A stretch of DNA of 64,000 nucleotides. Origin: Haliscomenobacter sp040403615. GTDB lineage: Bacteria; Bacteroidota; Bacteroidia; Chitinophagales; Saprospiraceae. The translations under genes were made by a program, and so were the position numbers. This document shows positions 10,278 to 20,154 of this stretch, in pieces. The stretch covers positions 62,001-126,000 of the forward strand of contig NZ_JBBAKG010000005.1 of the NCBI RefSeq assembly GCF_040403615.1, given 5' to 3'. Each line of letters starts with the position of its first letter. Within the stretch, counting starts at the first letter, position 1. The notes beneath the pieces are model-generated. The model was not told where the DNA came from. It searched no databases and saw nothing but the letters and a program-made list of their open reading frames with translations.

Positions 10278-12072
10278 GCCTATGACCAATCAACACCTGA
10301 TCGGTAAACAAACCTTTGATCTTCAATTTTCATCCAGAGAGGGCATTCATGAAATCCAACATGAGTTAAGCAGGCTATATTGGCAGCGCGTGACCATGGC
10401 CCTTGAGCGATTGTTTGACGAGCTGGCACCACCAACTGAAAAAATTCGCATCGACAAATTAGAAATAGATTTGGGGGTGCTGTCGCTTCAAGACTTGATC
10501 TCTGGTTCCTTCATCGAAAAGTTACTGATTGGCTTGGAGCAATCCATCTCCAATTCCTTAAGCCAAAATACGCCCACTGCCATCCGCCAGCCTCTTCATT
10601 TGGAGCAATTTGAGCTGTGGTTGTATTTTTTAGAAACGGGTGCATTCCCAACTTATGCCGCTACCCCTGCGTCACTTCCTGAATGGCACCGCCATATTTT
10701 TGACACTTTGGCTTTGGATGCAGTTGCTGTTGAACGCTTGCGCAAACTTTTGAACTCTCGTCCTCTCGCTTTTGAACGCTTGATTTTGCAATTCGATACT
10801 ACTTTTCAGCAGCAAATCATCAGACTCCATACAGGACACAAGCACGACGAGTTGCCCCTACTGATCCGAACTTTGGCCGAGCGCATTGCCCTGCTCTTGC
10901 ATGCCTTATTTCATGCCATCAAAAGTACCCAGCATAAAATCGGGAGCATGAATAAGGAAGAGATATTCGACCTGGTCATAAAGCGTTTGCATCGCCGCAT
11001 TCCAGCCTTAAAAAGCAGGCTACAATGGGCTATCGAACTAAAGAAATGGTTGCTGCAACATTACGTAAAAATTGACGAAAAAACCCCGCAACAACTGCAA
11101 CGGCAATTTGAAACCGAAGCTTGGCGCATAGCACTTTCTGAGGTGATTTTACACCAAAAAAAGGTAGACTCAATTGCCCTCATTGCTCGAATCATCGAGC
11201 ATCCTGCCATGGCCCATTGGCAGCCAATCTTGTTGCGAGAGCTAAACCGGGGAAAATGGAATCCTGCCATTACCAAGGAATTGATTAAGGACATAAAAGC
11301 CAGCTTGGCCAATTCAGTCGAGCCTAGTAAGTCTAATGCCTCGGCTAAAACCGATGGTTCAACGCTTCATCCTAGCCCTGAGCTACCCTTGGATAGTGAG
11401 TTCACCACTGCCATGAATACAAGCGAAAAGCATCCCGATTCTGCCATAGGACAATCAGGAAACCAAATTCCAGGCGATGTTGCGGCAGCCACTTTTGGTG
11501 CTGCCTCAGCCCAATCACTTAACCCAAGCATTGATTATACCGCAGCCTTTGTCCCTGATTCTACCCGCATTGCGGAACATTACCTTAAGAATGCCGGGCT
11601 TGTTTTATTGCACACCTTTCTTCCTCAGTTTTTCAGAAAATCGGAACTGCTTGATGGGCAATTATTTAAAAGTACCTGGCACCAACAAAAGGCGATATAT
11701 CTTTTGCATTATCTGAGCACCGGAACAGTGGAAGTTCCCGAGTTTCAACTCATCTTGCCCAAGCTGCTCTGCGGCCTACCCTTGAATATGCCCTTGGATC
11801 ACCAAATTTTCCTTAGTGACGAGGAACGGAATGAAGCCGAAAACCTGCTAGAAGCGGTCATCGAGCATTGGGGTGTTTTGGGAAGTACCTCTCCGGATGG
11901 ATTACGAGAGGGCTTTTTGCAACGGGATGGTCGACTAGAGAAACGCGCTTCGGGTTGGTTTTTAAAAGTGGAAAACCAAACCTTGGATATCCTCCTCGAC
12001 CGTTTGCCCTGGAACCTCAGCCTCATTAAGTTGCCTTGGATGGAAGAGCTGCTCAAAGTAGAATGGAGGTAA
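10258..12072 (+). CDS. contractile injection system tape measure protein
   Basis: Sets the length of the injection tube and occupies its lumen (Afp14/PVC14 role). The N-terminal ~120 residues (HEIQHELSRLYWQRV, then LFDELAPPTEKIRIDKLEID) match the CIS tape-measure family N-domain. The C-terminal ~170 residues match its C-domain: NAGLVLLHTFLPQFF, KLLCGLPLNMPLD, SPDGLREGFLQRDGRLEKR, LDRLPWNLSLIKLPWM. Between them is a helical stretch and a Ser/Pro/Ala-rich linker at about residues 350-420. Two starts are possible: ATG 10258, preceded by an AAGGA but overlapping the previous gene, or ATG 10282, just after its stop. At about 600 residues it is short for a tape measure, which would suggest a short particle if the length rule holds here. 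Confidence 0.88.
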   Translation: MTYLVTEPMTNQHLIGKQTFDLQFSSREGIHEIQHELSRLYWQRVTMALERLFDELAPPTEKIRIDKLEIDLGVLSLQDLISGSFIEKLLIGLEQSISNSLSQNTPTAIRQPLHLEQFELWLYFLETGAFPTYAATPASLPEWHRHIFDTLALDAVAVERLRKLLNSRPLAFERLILQFDTTFQQQIIRLHTGHKHDELPLLIRTLAERIALLLHALFHAIKSTQHKIGSMNKEEIFDLVIKRLHRRIPALKSRLQWAIELKKWLLQHYVKIDEKTPQQLQRQFETEAWRIALSEVILHQKKVDSIALIARIIEHPAMAHWQPILLRELNRGKWNPAITKELIKDIKASLANSVEPSKSNASAKTDGSTLHPSPELPLDSEFTTAMNTSEKHPDSAIGQSGNQIPGDVAAATFGAASAQSLNPSIDYTAAFVPDSTRIAEHYLKNAGLVLLHTFLPQFFRKSELLDGQLFKSTWHQQKAIYLLHYLSTGTVEVPEFQLILPKLLCGLPLNMPLDHQIFLSDEERNEAENLLEAVIEHWGVLGSTSPDGLREGFLQRDGRLEKRASGWFLKVENQTLDILLDRLPWNLSLIKLPWMEELLKVEWR

Positions 12073-12101
12073 TTTTCACCAGCTTAAAATTTGTTAAACG
12101 T

Positions 12102-12686
12102 ATGGAAATCAAATGCAAAGAAGAACTCAAAAAATTATTCCAGCAGACCCAAAATATTGGAACCGAAAAATTATTGTGCGGATTGACCATTTTGGTAAAA
12201 GACGCTGCTGATTTCATCAATGCTACTGCTTTGCAAAACGACGCTACCGAAGTGTTCCGGTACGCCTACCTCGACATGATGAATCACGACCGCTATTATT
12301 GGTCTTTATTCGGTCCAGACCTGTATAGGGAATTGTCGGATGCTCAAATGCCTTCGGGAATGGCCAGGAATGCAGCAATTTGCAAGTTTAACCTGGATGA
12401 ACTGCGGGAGGCTAAAATCATCCAGGAATGGACGCGCGCCCCTGGCTGGCATTTTTTTAAGCTACATACCCAACAGATCAAAAACAACATCCTTGGAAAG
12501 CTCACCTTGGAAAAGCTCAAAGCCAGTATTTGTGAAGTAGAAGACCCCACCGAAGCCTACCTGGAGCTGGTGGAAAGGTTGGCCAATCCTGGCCAGCTCG
12601 GTTCCTGCTTTTGGTACCCCCTGATGCTTTATATCGTGATCTTGCTCAAAGAAACGGACTTTATCACCCTCCAAGAGAACAACTAA
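12102..12686 (+). CDS. small conserved-looking protein of the eCIS operon
   Basis: About 194 residues if ATG 12102 (MEIKCKEELKKLF) is the start; in-frame ATGs at 12036 and 12063 would overlap the tape-measure gene by 37 and 10 bases. I do not recognise a domain. The sequence is mostly helical, acidic-basic mixed, with Trp/Tyr-rich middle (NHDRYYWSLFGPDLYREL; EWTRAPGWHFFKLHTQQIK) and no signal peptide; a hydrophobic patch near the C-terminus (YPLMLYIVILLKE) is too short and charged at its edges to be a sure membrane segment. It sits between the tape measure and the first DUF4157 cargo gene, so a role as cargo adaptor, chaperone or assembly factor is possible, but this is position-based inference only. 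Confidence 0.7.
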   Translation: MEIKCKEELKKLFQQTQNIGTEKLLCGLTILVKDAADFINATALQNDATEVFRYAYLDMMNHDRYYWSLFGPDLYRELSDAQMPSGMARNAAICKFNLDELREAKIIQEWTRAPGWHFFKLHTQQIKNNILGKLTLEKLKASICEVEDPTEAYLELVERLANPGQLGSCFWYPLMLYIVILLKETDFITLQENN

Positions 12687-12714
12687 TCTAGCCCTCATAC
12701 CTGCTTTTCAGGCC

Positions 12715-15375
12715 ATGAAAACCGCCGAATCCAAAACAACCGCTACCGCTCAACACCTGCAAACCAAAGGTGAAGAGCAACAACCTTTCTTCCAGCAAGA
12801 AAGAAGCAATAGCTATTTGGGTGGCGGTAGTTCGGCATTTTTTTCTCCCAACCACAATCCTCAACCCTTTTTCTCAAAACCCGTCATTCAAACCAAACTT
12901 ACCATCGGACAGCCTGGGGATAAATACGAACAGGAGGCGGATCAAATGGCCGATCAGGTGGTACAGCGCCTGGCGGAAAACAATTCCCAGTCGCAAGACC
13001 CGCTAGCTGCTCAAGGGCAGACTGGGTTGAAAATTCAGCGCAAACCGATTTTCGAAAGCAACGCTGAGCCCAATCTGCAGGCTAAATTCATCTCCTCTCC
13101 TACTAAATCGATTAACCATATCCAAACCAAATGTGCAGATTGCGAGCAAGAAGAGAAATTGCAGAAGAAGGAACAACCAGGGGAAGAGGAGCAATTGCAA
13201 AAAAAGCCGATTTTTGAAAGCAATGGCGAACCAACAGAAACGCCCATCCAGCCCAAGCCGGAAAATGTACCTACCCTCCAAAAGCAATGCGCCGCATGCG
13301 CTGCCAAAGAAGAACCACCTAAAGTACAACGGCAATCTGATTCCGCGACTACTCCCAACGCTACCTCAAGCCTTGAAAGCCGTCTGAGTAGCTCCCGCGG
13401 CGGTGGCAGCCCCTTGCCTAAGAAAACCCGTACACAAATGGAAGGGTCTTTCGGCTCAGATTTTTCTGGAGTGCGGGTACATACGGATAGCTCGGCGGTG
13501 CAGATGAATAAGGAGTTGGGGGCGCAGGCCTTTACGCATGGGAGTGATGTGTATTTTAATGCGGGGAAGTATGATGCGGGGAGTAGAGAGGGGCAGAGAT
13601 TGCTGGGGCATGAGTTGACGCATGTTGTGCAGCAGGAGGGGGAGGTAAAAATTCAGAAAAGAGAGTATGGCCCTGCTGAATCTACTGCAAATATGACACC
13701 AAGCGACTGGACTCATTATGATAGACTAAATAAAACCACTGTTTGGAGTTATGCTAATGAATATAACCTTGCAAGAGGGCGAAATACTGAATACATGCAA
13801 ATTGATCAGCGGAGAGATTTTTACTTATGGTTCTATGAACTGATGGCGTCTCGTGGCCACGATGTTCGTTGGCCACTTGCTGCTTATATTGTTGCCAATG
13901 GTGCAAACGAACTTGCCAATCGTGATAGATTTAATTATGTGAGAAGTAATAGTTTAGAGGCTATCATGAGGCGTGGTAACCAAGTGATTTTTGATGATGT
14001 ATTCCCAAAACTCAGGAATCTTTATCTTCAAAGAGACACACTCGTTGGTGTTGATGCACTCAATTGGGACATGGATGTGCTAATTCAAGAACAAAACCTA
14101 ATTCAGCCTTTGTACGCAGATATGGATGATTCTGCTTTGAATGCATTAAGAGAAGTAACCCGGCAAAGTGGATTAGCTGTAAGCATTGGAAGTTATTTCT
14201 TTGGAGATGTTAGCCCGGGTAGTTATAACTCTGGCGGAAGTGTTCCTCCCTTTCCGTCTACTTATGATCTGACTAACCCAAATGATAGGTTCAGATATGG
14301 TATGCTGCTTGCTTATTACTTTGCCCCAGCAGCTTCGGTAAGCGAAATTATCAGTCGACGTTTAGGCGCAATAGACTATGCGAATGGACTACCCATACCT
14401 TATGTGCCTCAAATTTATCAAAATGGAGATATGTTGAATCAGGTTGATTCCATGCAAAGCGTTCACGTTTTTAGTTCATATCTTACTGATATGGGTATCG
14501 ATATAAATTTGTTGCGAAGAATTATCCATGGTATGAATAGTAGAGAAAGGTATACAATAATGACCGATCCTTGGTATCGGGCAATGTTAATGCACTACCA
14601 CCGAATGCCCAACGAACAAGCTGAAGCTTTTTTGACGAGTGAAGATATTCAAGGATGTGGACCAATATACAAAATTGTGGGACCTATTGAAGGCACAGGG
14701 TATGCGCACGTTGAGGACAATATTCTCGCTTCAGAAATCAACAGAAGAGACCATTTTGCTATGGGCGCAGGAGGAACAAGAGTTAAAGTTCGCGCTGCTA
14801 ATGACAATGCCAGAAGGCTTTTTGTAAGAGTCCCCGAAAGATGGATATGGTCTGATTCCCTTCATTGTCAAGATTATAGCCCTGTTCCTCCTGACCCTAT
14901 TCCCGCGCCCTTCGTTTTAAATTACGAGTTGTTTTTTGAAACAGGTAGCTCGGATATATACAATCGAAGCTATGGAATGCGGAACTCATCATCGCTGAAC
15001 ACGGTTCTTGATGATATTAGGTATTATACAAATCAGTTCACATCTGCTACTTTTTCTTTGAGCTTGATTGGACATGCATCTCCTAGATATAGAAGTGCTC
15101 GTAGCCTGAGTGAGTCCATTATTGAAAATGAAGAATTATCATGGCAAAGAGTTGAGGCTGTAAGAAATCAGATTATGTATTTCTATCAAGAAAATATACC
15201 CGTAGGTGCAACAGGAAGTATTCCTTTCCGAATGACACTAGCAAATACATTGCCTTTTGCTAATATTTCTACACATGGAATCGGAGCTACAGAAGGATTC
15301 GCTATGACTGCTGATCCAACTAATAATGAAGAAAGATTTAGACGTGTTGGAATTTCACTATCTTTTGTCTTCTAA
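12715..15375 (+). CDS. DUF4157 (eCIS core) cargo protein with OmpA-like C-terminus
   Basis: An 886-residue modular protein and a likely eCIS cargo or particle-associated protein. Residues 1-110 form a leader with repeated PFF/FF motifs and the block KLTIGQPGDKYEQEADQMAD (61-80). Residues 110-215 are Lys/Glu/Gln-rich and hold paired Cys motifs (KCADCEQEE, QCAACAAKEE). DUF4157 spans about 219-306 and ends in GHELTHVVQQ (H299, E300, H303), a zincin-like HExxH motif. Residues 310-740 are unrecognised and mostly helical. The last ~140 residues (FFETGSSDIYNRS, then SLIGHASPRYRSARSLSESI) look like a divergent OmpA/MotB-type peptidoglycan-binding fold. No signal peptide is present, consistent with delivery by the particle. 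Family knowledge: DUF4157 proteins cluster with eCIS loci. What this one does to a target is unknown. Confidence 0.82.
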   Translation: MKTAESKTTATAQHLQTKGEEQQPFFQQERSNSYLGGGSSAFFSPNHNPQPFFSKPVIQTKLTIGQPGDKYEQEADQMADQVVQRLAENNSQSQDPLAAQGQTGLKIQRKPIFESNAEPNLQAKFISSPTKSINHIQTKCADCEQEEKLQKKEQPGEEEQLQKKPIFESNGEPTETPIQPKPENVPTLQKQCAACAAKEEPPKVQRQSDSATTPNATSSLESRLSSSRGGGSPLPKKTRTQMEGSFGSDFSGVRVHTDSSAVQMNKELGAQAFTHGSDVYFNAGKYDAGSREGQRLLGHELTHVVQQEGEVKIQKREYGPAESTANMTPSDWTHYDRLNKTTVWSYANEYNLARGRNTEYMQIDQRRDFYLWFYELMASRGHDVRWPLAAYIVANGANELANRDRFNYVRSNSLEAIMRRGNQVIFDDVFPKLRNLYLQRDTLVGVDALNWDMDVLIQEQNLIQPLYADMDDSALNALREVTRQSGLAVSIGSYFFGDVSPGSYNSGGSVPPFPSTYDLTNPNDRFRYGMLLAYYFAPAASVSEIISRRLGAIDYANGLPIPYVPQIYQNGDMLNQVDSMQSVHVFSSYLTDMGIDINLLRRIIHGMNSRERYTIMTDPWYRAMLMHYHRMPNEQAEAFLTSEDIQGCGPIYKIVGPIEGTGYAHVEDNILASEINRRDHFAMGAGGTRVKVRAANDNARRLFVRVPERWIWSDSLHCQDYSPVPPDPIPAPFVLNYELFFETGSSDIYNRSYGMRNSSSLNTVLDDIRYYTNQFTSATFSLSLIGHASPRYRSARSLSESIIENEELSWQRVEAVRNQIMYFYQENIPVGATGSIPFRMTLANTLPFANISTHGIGATEGFAMTADPTNNEERFRRVGISLSFVF

Positions 15376-15672
15376 AAAATCAAGTATCCAATGGCGCAGT
15401 GCAAGGCAGCGGGCAAAAATCCCTTTGGCTAAATTAGCTGGTATCATGAAAGATATGAACGCCGTTTTTGGCGAAGCTGGTAAGATGTATGATTTTTTGA
15501 TCAACGCTTCGATTTTGGCGGGAGCAATGACTACAGCATCGATTGGTCGGGAGGAGGCTGGGAGCTGGGCTAAAAATGATGACCAATTTGCACTTTTTTC
15601 TTCAGACTGAAATTGCAACAACCATTTATAGCTTCTAACAGGGTTCGTTGAACAATATCTTTATAAATTATC
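15376..15672. other. spacer between two cargo genes with an overlapping small ORF
   Basis: A 297-base gap between two DUF4157 genes. It holds a + strand ORF (15326-15610, 94 codons) that starts inside the end of the upstream gene in another frame, and a mirror-image open frame on the - strand. The + strand peptide has a hydrophobic middle (YDFLINASILAGAMTTASI), but I recognise no family. The base composition here differs from the AT-rich end of the preceding gene. It could be the remnant of a cargo or immunity gene, or non-coding. I see no clear terminator. Confidence 0.3.
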
Positions 15673-18600
15673 ATGCAAACCACTGAATCCAAAACCACTA
15701 CTCCCTCCCTCCAACTCAAAACTGCCCAAAGTCCTTTCTTCCAGCAAGAGCGGAGTAGCCAACCCATGGAACGCAGCAGCGCCCCTTTCTTTTCCACAGG
15801 TGGAACCCAGCAGTCTTTTTTCACCAAACCAACCATTCAAACAAAATTAACAGTTGGCCAGCCTGGCGATAAATACGAGCAAGAGGCCGATCAGGTGGCC
15901 GATCAGGTGGTGCAGCGCTTGGCGGAACACAATACCACTCCTAACCCCCATATAATCCAACCTAAATGCGCCACTTGCCAGGAAGAGGAAAAACTGCAGC
16001 AAAAAGAAAAACCTGGAGAGGAGGAAAAGCTGCAAAGGAAACCGATCTTCGAAAGCAATACAGAACGGCCTGAATTGCCAGTCCAGGCTAAGTTTGAAGC
16101 GCCCTCCTTTCTACAAAAAAAATGCACCGAATGTGCCGCGGAAGATGAAACACCCAGCGTGCAACGAGCCGTGGAGTCCACGGGTACTCCAAGCGCCGCC
16201 TCTAGCCTGGAAAGCCGCCTGAGCAGCTCACGCGGTGGCGGCAGTCCTCTGCCTGTAAATACCCGCACCCAAATGGAAGGGGCTTTCGGCAGCGATTTCT
16301 CAGGGGTGCGTGTACATACAGGTATCTCTGCTATACAGATGAACCAGGAACTGAGTGCTCAGGCTTTTACGCATGGGAGTGATGTGTATTTTAATGCGGG
16401 GAAGTATGATGGAGGGAGTACGGAAGGGCAGCGGTTATTGGGGCATGAGTTGACGCATGTGGTGCAGCAGGGGGAGATGACACAACTTGTACAAAGAACC
16501 CCAAATGACGAAGGAGCAGCCAGTCAGAGATTGATCCTTTTGGATGGCTCAGTGCTCAATGAAATTATGCGTGGCAATACACAGGTCGCTACAGCCCTAC
16601 GAACAGCACTAGGTAATGCACAAGTTATGATAAGCCTTCAAGCGTATAATGAACTTTTGGCCACCCCTGTTATCCAAACAAGAGTAGCTTATCAAAGACT
16701 CCTAACCGACCTAAACATTCAGGTAGCACATTCAGGCGGGAGTATAGATGAAAGGCTGGCCGTTTATACGGCAGATGCGTCCCGAGTTGTTGGCGGACAG
16801 CCCAGGCCTCTGATGTCGGAAACAGACATATTGGTCGCTGCTCAAGCAAGGGGCCTTCAAGCAGAAGTATGGGGCACAGATCGCGTTTTTAGAAGAAACT
16901 GGCGGGAAGTAGAGCAAGTATCGGGTGTCAGGGTAGCACCCGAATCATATACGATAAACCTCGTCCATGGGGCGCCATTAAATTATATCCAGGCACGGCA
17001 ATTATTAGGATTGGACGAAATCGAAATTGCCGCCGATGGTACCGTGAGACCAATGCCACATGTTACAGGAATAGATAGCGTCTCAATGTCATTATTTGGT
17101 ATCCCGAGGGATAATGATTCGAGTTTATCGCCTCATTCATCCGTTCCAACATTGGATGCGGCTCAAGTTGGTAGCGAGACTGAAAACGAACGACTTTTTC
17201 AATATATTCAAGCAAATCCCGAAATACTCAATGAACTGCCCAACCAAGGATTTCTGGAAAGGCCTTTGATACGCATTTCTCCTGAACAAACAAGTTATAT
17301 CGTTCGGACTGGCGGGCCGCATGGGCAATACGCCTATCATATTTTTAATTCTGTGGAGGAAGCCAGAAGTTATGCAGTATGGGTAGCAGCCCATGGTGCC
17401 CATTGGATGGCCGAAACCACGGCCTTACCTAGAAGATGGCCTGGGTCAGACAGAGATAACCCTGTAATTAGCAGGTTAACAATCTATGAAATTCCTCCCA
17501 ATACGATTTATCTCCAAGGGGTCATTGCAAGTCAGCCCGAAAGCCATCCGGACATCGCCCATACTTATCCTGGTGGTGGGCCTCAGATAGAATTCCCCAG
17601 ACAAACCTCAGGCCTAGTACCTGTCGAGGACATTCCTGTACACGCAAATGGTAGTACGCCGCCATCTGCTTCATTAGGTGCTGGAAGCCCCCCAGTTCCC
17701 CCTGTCGTATCGCCAACATCTTCCACGTTACCGCCCGAAGCCGAAGACCCCTTCACACGAACCAGTTCCCTACGCCCAACAGGAGACTTGAGCAGCGAAG
17801 GCAGACTCTCGGTAGGTGCTCATCATAGCCAAGAAACAATTTTTAGTGGAGCAGAAGCAGGAGACAGCCCTATTTACAACGCAACACAGACAAATGGCGG
17901 AGGCCTGACGTATCAGCAGGATGAACATGGACATAATATCGGAGCAGAAGTTTCTCATCGGAGGCGTGAGCAAATTGGAGATTCACCGGCCTCCTCCAGT
18001 AGTATATCTGCCAGTGGACACCTGCACATCAACGATGAAGGTCATGTGGATGGTGGGGGCGGAAATCTCAGCATTGGAGCGAACCAAACCACTGTCACAG
18101 TTGGTGGAAGCGTTCGAATTACTGCTCAAAGACCTATTTTGGTAAACGGAGCTTATGTAGTCAGTTGGGAAAACAGTGCAAGGGGCAGCGCAGGATTAGG
18201 ATATGAGCGCGGCGCTGTAGGAGGATCTTTATCCTATACACGATCTAGTGGAATCACTGGCCAGCGCGTTTTTTTAACCCAAGAAGAAGCAATGGCGTTT
18301 TATGAAAGCAGAGCTTGGGCCCAGATTTCGCTGGACGATACTACCCAGCTTGCCGAAGGCGAAACTGTGGCGCAAAGTTCAGGAAATCAACTTGATCTTG
18401 GCGGTACGATCAACCTGGAAGGAGTGACAGTTGGCGCCAATATTAGTATAGGAGGGAATCATTCAATTGAAGTGACTGGTTTGGCGCAGCATCGAATCAG
18501 TGTGCGGATAACGGATGATTTCGTTTTGGGTGGCAGCGCAAGCATTGGAGCACCCGGGGTTGGTATGAGCGGCGGTTTGCAGCGGACAACAACGACAGGC

Positions 18601-20154
18601 CAAATCGTCAATTTTGATTTGGGAACAGCAGAAGGAAGAGACGCATTTAATTATCTTCGTATATTTGGCAGACTACCGGCCACAGGTTTCACTTTAACCG
18701 CCAATATCTTGGGTCAATCGGATACGGAGTCGACCGGGATAACGCTAGGCGTTGCCTCTGCGACCGAGACCAATACCACTTCCGAGACAACTTTAACTGA
18801 TAACGAAGGAAACCCTATTGAAGAACAGCGATCGGGAACCGAAGCAATCAACATAAGAATACCGCTAGTGGGTAATTTTTCTGAAGCCCATCAGATTGCT
18901 TCAAGAGAAGACGTCCGAACCGGTGAACGAACATATAGTGCCAGCACCACAATTTCTTCATCTAGTACAGAAAGCGTCAATCATGCCTTGGCCGAATCTA
19001 CCGGGCATCATTGGGGTACCGGTAGTCAACTAGAAAATCAATCTTCCCGCAGATGGGAAGTGACTTCCACCTTTACTGAGCCTCAAATACGCTTGCTGAT
19101 GCAAGCTATGCGTCAAGGAGATTTTAATTATCATTCATTAATTTACCAAGCTGGTCATGGAGAAGATTTTATGCATGCTGTAAGAAGAGCCGGTGCCAAT
19201 CTGGACGAGGTAGAAAGGGCACTGAGCGAATTCATCTCGGAAACTGGTTCACGAGGTCTCTTATTGATACGGCAGACCATCCATGCACAGCCCGCTTATG
19301 ATTTGAGACTTATTGGAGATGAATACATGACTGGTGCAGAGGGCCACGCCAGGCTGGCGGAAAGGATAGCCGCTTTTGGAACACGCTTCGCATCGGGTAG
19401 CAATCTTCATGCTTTGGGCAGTGAAATTAGTATTGAATTAAGTACCCAACAAAGTCGACTAACTGCTATTTTGAATCCAGAACGATATCCCGATTTGCCG
19501 CATGAGTTGCGACAAAGGGAAGTAGAGCGATCTAGGGCTGAAATAGGCGAACTTTCCGGGTTGCGTGACCGGGCACTTGCTGCCGTAAGAGGCTCATCAC
19601 ATGAGGCTGCTACCGAAAGCCCGCAAAGCTCGCAGACTATCACAACAAGTGCATGGAGTTCCATCATGGAGCAAGAATCACAAGTTCAAGCAAGCCGACA
19701 AGGGACTGTTGAAAGAGGCAATGAGGCTCGGAGACATCATTGGATTCAGGTAGAAGGAGCTTATGCATTTAGCAGACGAGCTATTGAAACATATGGGGCA
19801 GAAGCGGGTTGGTTCAGTGATGCTAGAGAACACCATATTGACTATATCGTCGCCCAAAGATTTTTGAATACCGCAAATCGAACTTGGGAACAGGCTGAAA
19901 CAGCTTGGACAAACTACTCTCGCCAAAAAGGCCAATTAGAATTTGGAACAAATTTGCGTCCAGAAGCGATTCAAAACCTCCGCTCACGTCTTGAAAACTG
20001 TTTGCAATTTTTTAATTCTGCTCGCCAACAATTTCATGCTGCTTCTATAATTTATCAAGATATCCTTACCCGACATTTATCAGAAGGGCGTCATAACGAA
20101 TTCCAGGCTTATACCCAAGAAAGACAGCTCCCTTCCGATAGAAGATTAATTTAA
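15673..20154 (+). CDS. giant DUF4157 cargo protein with PIN-like nuclease domain and beta-rich region
   Basis: A 1,493-residue modular protein without signal peptide. The leader (FF motifs; KLTVGQPGDKYEQEADQVAD near residue 56) and Cys-pair motifs (KCATCQEEE, KCTECAAEDE) repeat those of the preceding cargo. DUF4157 covers about 178-266 with GHELTH (H258, E259, H262). Next comes a PIN-like ribonuclease domain at about 286-425: LLDGSVLNEI (D291), YNELL (E327), ETDILVAAQARG (E383, D385) and WGTDR (D403) supply the spaced acidic residues expected of that fold. Residues about 490-650 form an unrecognised domain with a GGGPQIEFP end. A Pro/Ser linker follows at 656-696. Residues 700-1140 are Gly/Ser/Thr-rich beta-strand sequence (SIGANQTTVTVGGSV and similar), suggestive of a beta-barrel or pore-like structure. 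The end is helical. The nuclease call is good by motif; target and function of the rest are unknown. Confidence 0.78.
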   Translation: MQTTESKTTTPSLQLKTAQSPFFQQERSSQPMERSSAPFFSTGGTQQSFFTKPTIQTKLTVGQPGDKYEQEADQVADQVVQRLAEHNTTPNPHIIQPKCATCQEEEKLQQKEKPGEEEKLQRKPIFESNTERPELPVQAKFEAPSFLQKKCTECAAEDETPSVQRAVESTGTPSAASSLESRLSSSRGGGSPLPVNTRTQMEGAFGSDFSGVRVHTGISAIQMNQELSAQAFTHGSDVYFNAGKYDGGSTEGQRLLGHELTHVVQQGEMTQLVQRTPNDEGAASQRLILLDGSVLNEIMRGNTQVATALRTALGNAQVMISLQAYNELLATPVIQTRVAYQRLLTDLNIQVAHSGGSIDERLAVYTADASRVVGGQPRPLMSETDILVAAQARGLQAEVWGTDRVFRRNWREVEQVSGVRVAPESYTINLVHGAPLNYIQARQLLGLDEIEIAADGTVRPMPHVTGIDSVSMSLFGIPRDNDSSLSPHSSVPTLDAAQVGSETENERLFQYIQANPEILNELPNQGFLERPLIRISPEQTSYIVRTGGPHGQYAYHIFNSVEEARSYAVWVAAHGAHWMAETTALPRRWPGSDRDNPVISRLTIYEIPPNTIYLQGVIASQPESHPDIAHTYPGGGPQIEFPRQTSGLVPVEDIPVHANGSTPPSASLGAGSPPVPPVVSPTSSTLPPEAEDPFTRTSSLRPTGDLSSEGRLSVGAHHSQETIFSGAEAGDSPIYNATQTNGGGLTYQQDEHGHNIGAEVSHRRREQIGDSPASSSSISASGHLHINDEGHVDGGGGNLSIGANQTTVTVGGSVRITAQRPILVNGAYVVSWENSARGSAGLGYERGAVGGSLSYTRSSGITGQRVFLTQEEAMAFYESRAWAQISLDDTTQLAEGETVAQSSGNQLDLGGTINLEGVTVGANISIGGNHSIEVTGLAQHRISVRITDDFVLGGSASIGAPGVGMSGGLQRTTTTGQIVNFDLGTAEGRDAFNYLRIFGRLPATGFTLTANILGQSDTESTGITLGVASATETNTTSETTLTDNEGNPIEEQRSGTEAINIRIPLVGNFSEAHQIASREDVRTGERTYSASTTISSSSTESVNHALAESTGHHWGTGSQLENQSSRRWEVTSTFTEPQIRLLMQAMRQGDFNYHSLIYQAGHGEDFMHAVRRAGANLDEVERALSEFISETGSRGLLLIRQTIHAQPAYDLRLIGDEYMTGAEGHARLAERIAAFGTRFASGSNLHALGSEISIELSTQQSRLTAILNPERYPDLPHELRQREVERSRAEIGELSGLRDRALAAVRGSSHEAATESPQSSQTITTSAWSSIMEQESQVQASRQGTVERGNEARRHHWIQVEGAYAFSRRAIETYGAEAGWFSDAREHHIDYIVAQRFLNTANRTWEQAETAWTNYSRQKGQLEFGTNLRPEAIQNLRSRLENCLQFFNSARQQFHAASIIYQDILTRHLSEGRHNEFQAYTQERQLPSDRRLI

